Shown: positions 61,453-64,000 of the stretch, in pieces
How the letters are laid out: the number at the start of each line of letters is the position of its first letter
Position numbering within the stretch: the first letter of the stretch is position 1
Source of the DNA: Phytohabitans maris
GTDB lineage: Bacteria > Actinomycetota > Actinomycetes > Mycobacteriales > Micromonosporaceae
NCBI RefSeq assembly: GCF_031085175.1
Contig: NZ_JAVHUY010000013.1
Location: 1-64,000, forward strand
Direction of reading: 5' to 3'
Length of the DNA stretch: 64,000 nt
Position numbers and translations under genes: made by a program
The notes under the pieces: model-generated
Databases searched by the model: none
Seen by the model: only the letters and a program-made list of their open reading frames with translations
Told to the model about the DNA's origin: nothing

Positions 61453-62706
61453 TCAGTAGGCGAGCAGACCATGTGGCGTGCGTGCGCGAGCGGTGATAGG
61501 CAGAGCCGCCCACCCGGATATCGTGTGCGAGTGCAGCCGCACCCCTGGACCGGCCGGGGCGAGATCGGTAAAACGGCTGAACAGCTCGGCAAAGAACAGT
61601 TTCAGGGTTTCCCGGACGATGTTGTGCCCTACGCAGTAGTGCGGTCCGATGCCGAAGGCCAGGTGCTTGTTCGGCGACCGCCGGACATCGAAGGTGGCCG
61701 GTTCCGAGAAAACATCCTCGTCCCGATTGGCGGAAGCAAGCCATACGACAACCGCGTCGCCGGCGTTGACGCACTGGCCCCCTAGTTCCACGTCCTGGAC
61801 GGCGTACCGCATGAAGTGCGTGTTAGGGGTGGCCCATCGCAGGGCCTCCTCCACGCCACCGGCCAGCAGCGACGGGTCGGCAGCCCATCGATCGAGCGTC
61901 GTCGTTCCCATTAGCTCGGCCAGTGTGGTCGCGGGGACCTGAGACATCGTCACGCTTCCGCCGAGCAGCAGGCTGTAGCAGTTCGACACCACCTCGGCCT
62001 GGTTCAGCAGTCGACCATCCCATCTGGTGCCGATGAGCAGGCTGACAAGGTCGCTACCAGGGTGCGCGCGCCGGAGACGCACGACATCGTGAAAGTAGGT
62101 CAAGAGTTCGCGGTGGTTGTCCTCAAGCACGGATTGACCCGCACCCGGCCGCCCGAAAACCGGATCCTCGGGCGCAACAGAGGCGATGCTGAGGTCGGCT
62201 AGGCGGGGCCAGTCCTGGGCAGGAAGGTCCAGAAGGGTACCCATCACCGCCACGGCCAGGTGCCGCAAGCGTTCGGCCAGGTCGCACAAGGCGCCGTCGG
62301 CGAGTGGTGCGAGCGTGTCGCAGACGGGTTCGCGAAGACGCTCGCGCATTGCCGCCACGGGCTTAGCCGCGAGCACCCGCTGGATTGGCGTGCGCAGCAC
62401 GGTGTGCCGTGGTGGATCGGTCGCCACCAATTGTCTGCCGGCCGCTGGGTCGTCTCGGCCGAGCAGATACAGCAGGGTTCCGCGCTCTGATGTGAAGGTC
62501 GTGGTGTCACGGAGCACCTCGCTGGCGCCACGGTACGAGGTCACGGACCAAAACGCGCGTCCGTCGGGCAGGACCTGCCGCAGCACGGGTGCGTCACGGC
62601 GCAGATCGGCCCAGATGGCGTGCGGTGTGCCTTGACCGTAAAGAGCGTGGTCAACGAGCGTGGCGGCGACGGGGCACCGCGCGCGGAGTGCGTCCATGTC
62701 GCCCAA
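61453..62706 (-). CDS. cytochrome P450
   Basis: 417 residues from a TTG at 62706 with AGGGAG upstream; an ATG lies three codons later. Heme loop AFGIGPHYCVGHNIVRETLK (Cys ligand), ExxR in GGVEEALRWATPN, and ERR partner DVRRSPNKHLA. The I-helix segment LLLGGSVTMSQVPATTL keeps GG and Thr, but Val replaces the usual acidic residue of (A/G)GxD/ExT, a change seen in some biosynthetic P450s. Soluble bacterial class that hydroxylates small molecules with ferredoxin. Stop shares one base with a possible ATG for fabG, so the two are tightly linked. Confidence 0.93.
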   Translation of the reverse strand: MGDMDALRARCPVAATLVDHALYGQGTPHAIWADLRRDAPVLRQVLPDGRAFWSVTSYRGASEVLRDTTTFTSERGTLLYLLGRDDPAAGRQLVATDPPRHTVLRTPIQRVLAAKPVAAMRERLREPVCDTLAPLADGALCDLAERLRHLAVAVMGTLLDLPAQDWPRLADLSIASVAPEDPVFGRPGAGQSVLEDNHRELLTYFHDVVRLRRAHPGSDLVSLLIGTRWDGRLLNQAEVVSNCYSLLLGGSVTMSQVPATTLAELMGTTTLDRWAADPSLLAGGVEEALRWATPNTHFMRYAVQDVELGGQCVNAGDAVVVWLASANRDEDVFSEPATFDVRRSPNKHLAFGIGPHYCVGHNIVRETLKLFFAELFSRFTDLAPAGPGVRLHSHTISGWAALPITARARTPHGLLAY

Positions 62707-62751
62707 CGATGTCTCCCTGAGGTCTCGGTGTGTTGAGGGGGCTGTCCCGCA

Positions 62752-64000
62752 TCACGCAGGCCGAAGCGTGATGAAGCGCAGCTGCCAAAGGGTGTACAGC
62801 TCGTGCCTGGTGGCCTGGCTGATGCCGCCGGAGCCAGCGAAAGAGCTCAGCGGCCGCACCCCGTCAGCGGGTTCCAGAAGGTCGAAAAGGTCGGTGGATA
62901 TCTCCATGGTCGAACCTTTCGCGTGGTCCAGGGATATCTCGCAGCGGACCTCGCGGCGGTCCGCCGCAGTGTGCCTCACTCGCTTGACGAGTCGGGTAAC
63001 GGGCCGAAATCGGGGTACCAGATTGTCGAGTGCAAACAAGTCGCCCGCGTTCCTGCGGACCACAAAATCATCGATTACGAGGAAGTCGAGCCCGGTGGTG
63101 AGGAAGCAGGTGACGGCATCCTGTGTCGTCTGCACGATGGGCTCGACGTTGTTGTTGAACGATGTGTTGAGCAATACCGGCGTGCCGGTTAGCTCGCCGA
63201 ACCTCCGGACAAGATCGTAGAATCGCTTATTCGAGGCCGGGTCCACTATCTGAATTCGGGCACTGCCGTCAACGTGCGTGACGGCTCCCAGCTCGGGCCG
63301 CCGATCCTCGCACACCTTCACCACAAACGACATGAAGTCGTAGTTGGCCCGGGTATCCGGCATGTCGAAATAATCACCGGCCGCCTCGGGCGTCACGACC
63401 GGAGCGAACGGTCGATAAGCTTCGCGCTTCTTGATCATCGCGTTGATGCGGTGCTTGTTGTCGCCGGGCCGGGCATCGGCGAGAATGCTGCGGTTGCCGA
63501 GTGCACGCGGTCCGTACTCGGACCGGCCCTGCGCCCAGCCGAGAACCGCGCCGCCGGCCAGCAGTTGCGCGGCGGCTTCCACGACGTCGGGTGGCTGCTC
63601 GAATTCGATGAGGTCGCCCCACGAGGCGAGTTCCTTCCCGACCTCGGCCGTGCTGCCGAGGGCGGGCCCCACGCTCGCGCTACGCATGCGGGGCTGACCG
63701 AAGATTGGTACCCCCAGATGAAGGGCCGCGGTCAAGGCGGCGCCCTCGGCGGCGCCGGCGTCATGCGAGACGGGGTGGACGAACACTTCCCGGAATTTCC
63801 CGGACTCGATAATCCGGCCGTTCAGGGTGCTGTTGTGCGCAACGCCGCCCACGAAGCATAGGTCCTTCAGACCTGTCTTGTCGGACCAGTGGCACAGGAC
63901 GTGCATGGCTATGTTCTCCAGGGCCTCCTGAAGGGCTGCGGCGAAATCCTTGTGCGCCTGAGTGAACTCCTCACCCGTGCGGCGGGGCGGGCGGATATCG
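62752..64000 (-). CDS. second NodU/CmcH-family carbamoyltransferase (5' end outside window)
   Basis: 416 residues visible; the N-terminal third lies beyond 64000. The frame at the edge ([25 protein letters not shown]) joins [17 protein letters not shown] of the Kae1-like domain. The YrdC-like part follows: [62 protein letters not shown] and [34 protein letters not shown]. It differs clearly from the downstream copy (56005-57837), with an extra C-terminal tail of about 90 residues. Two such enzymes in one operon suggest two carbamoylated positions or two substrates. Confidence 0.92.
   Translation of the reverse strand, partial: DIRPPRRTGEEFTQAHKDFAAALQEALENIAMHVLCHWSDKTGLKDLCFVGGVAHNSTLNGRIIESGKFREVFVHPVSHDAGAAEGAALTAALHLGVPIFGQPRMRSASVGPALGSTAEVGKELASWGDLIEFEQPPDVVEAAAQLLAGGAVLGWAQGRSEYGPRALGNRSILADARPGDNKHRINAMIKKREAYRPFAPVVTPEAAGDYFDMPDTRANYDFMSFVVKVCEDRRPELGAVTHVDGSARIQIVDPASNKRFYDLVRRFGELTGTPVLLNTSFNNNVEPIVQTTQDAVTCFLTTGLDFLVIDDFVVRRNAGDLFALDNLVPRFRPVTRLVKRVRHTAADRREVRCEISLDHAKGSTMEISTDLFDLLEPADGVRPLSSFAGSGGISQATRHELYTLWQLRFITLRPA

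Overview
The window is GC-rich chromosomal DNA of a filamentous actinobacterium, most likely a member of the Micromonosporaceae. The base composition, frequent GTG starts, TANNNT -10 hexamers placed 5-7 nt before start codons (leaderless genes), actinobacterial LexA boxes, DUF3040, TgpA/DUF58/MoxR and SARP-type genes all fit. No rRNA, complete tRNA or CRISPR array was seen.

Left part (1-38 kb), mostly core or stable accessory genes. After a truncated XRE regulator come metF and a CDP-alcohol phosphatidyltransferase-like gene. A minus-strand carotenoid tailoring block follows: FAD desaturase, GT2 glycosyltransferase, CruF-like protein, GNAT and CrtA-like monooxygenase, then YbaK and an EamA exporter. 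Next is an SOS mutagenesis region: a perfect LexA box before a HEPN-type gene and imuA', an opposing DUF3800-like gene, a second LexA box on a leaderless imuB, and dnaE2. Two more Y-family polymerases (dinB copies at 22.7 and 35.4 kb, the latter with a degenerate LexA box) lie within 25 kb. Other genes include an MMPL transporter, a peptidase M15-like protein, a methyltransferase plus phosphodiesterase pair, the moxR-DUF58-tgpA operon, leuS with a short Leu-rich leader peptide and an intrinsic terminator, a CsoR-box-controlled copper chaperone and a DHA2 efflux pump.

Middle part (37.6-55.4 kb), a mobile and decaying region. It starts with a beta-glucosidase (GH3) remnant and a SARP regulator cut off in its P-loop. 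It continues with two genes typical of actinomycete integrative elements (one DUF2637/SpdB-like), a possible structured RNA, and a small helical protein next to a frameshifted NB-ARC/TPR STAND gene. Those two share a short motif and look like an amyloid-signalling pair. Decayed serine recombinases follow. Then comes a nest of mobile elements four deep: an IS3-family element (TSD TTG) interrupted by an IS5-family element (TSD TAA, carrying a passenger gene), interrupted by a trio of tyrosine recombinases (RIT-type element), whose third gene holds a 67-bp MITE-like insert (TSD TTCAC). A large serine recombinase whose stop codon abuts a tRNA-3'-end-like sequence closes the region.

Right part (55.7-64 kb), a minus-strand biosynthetic operon running out of the window. 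In transcription order it holds a carbamoyltransferase (partial), a cytochrome P450, a FabG-like reductase, a SAM methyltransferase, a PLOD-like glycosyltransferase, an SGNH hydrolase-like protein, a 33-residue basic peptide, a second carbamoyltransferase and an SxtJ-like small membrane protein. It looks like a pathway for an O-carbamoylated, possibly glycosylated product that I cannot name.
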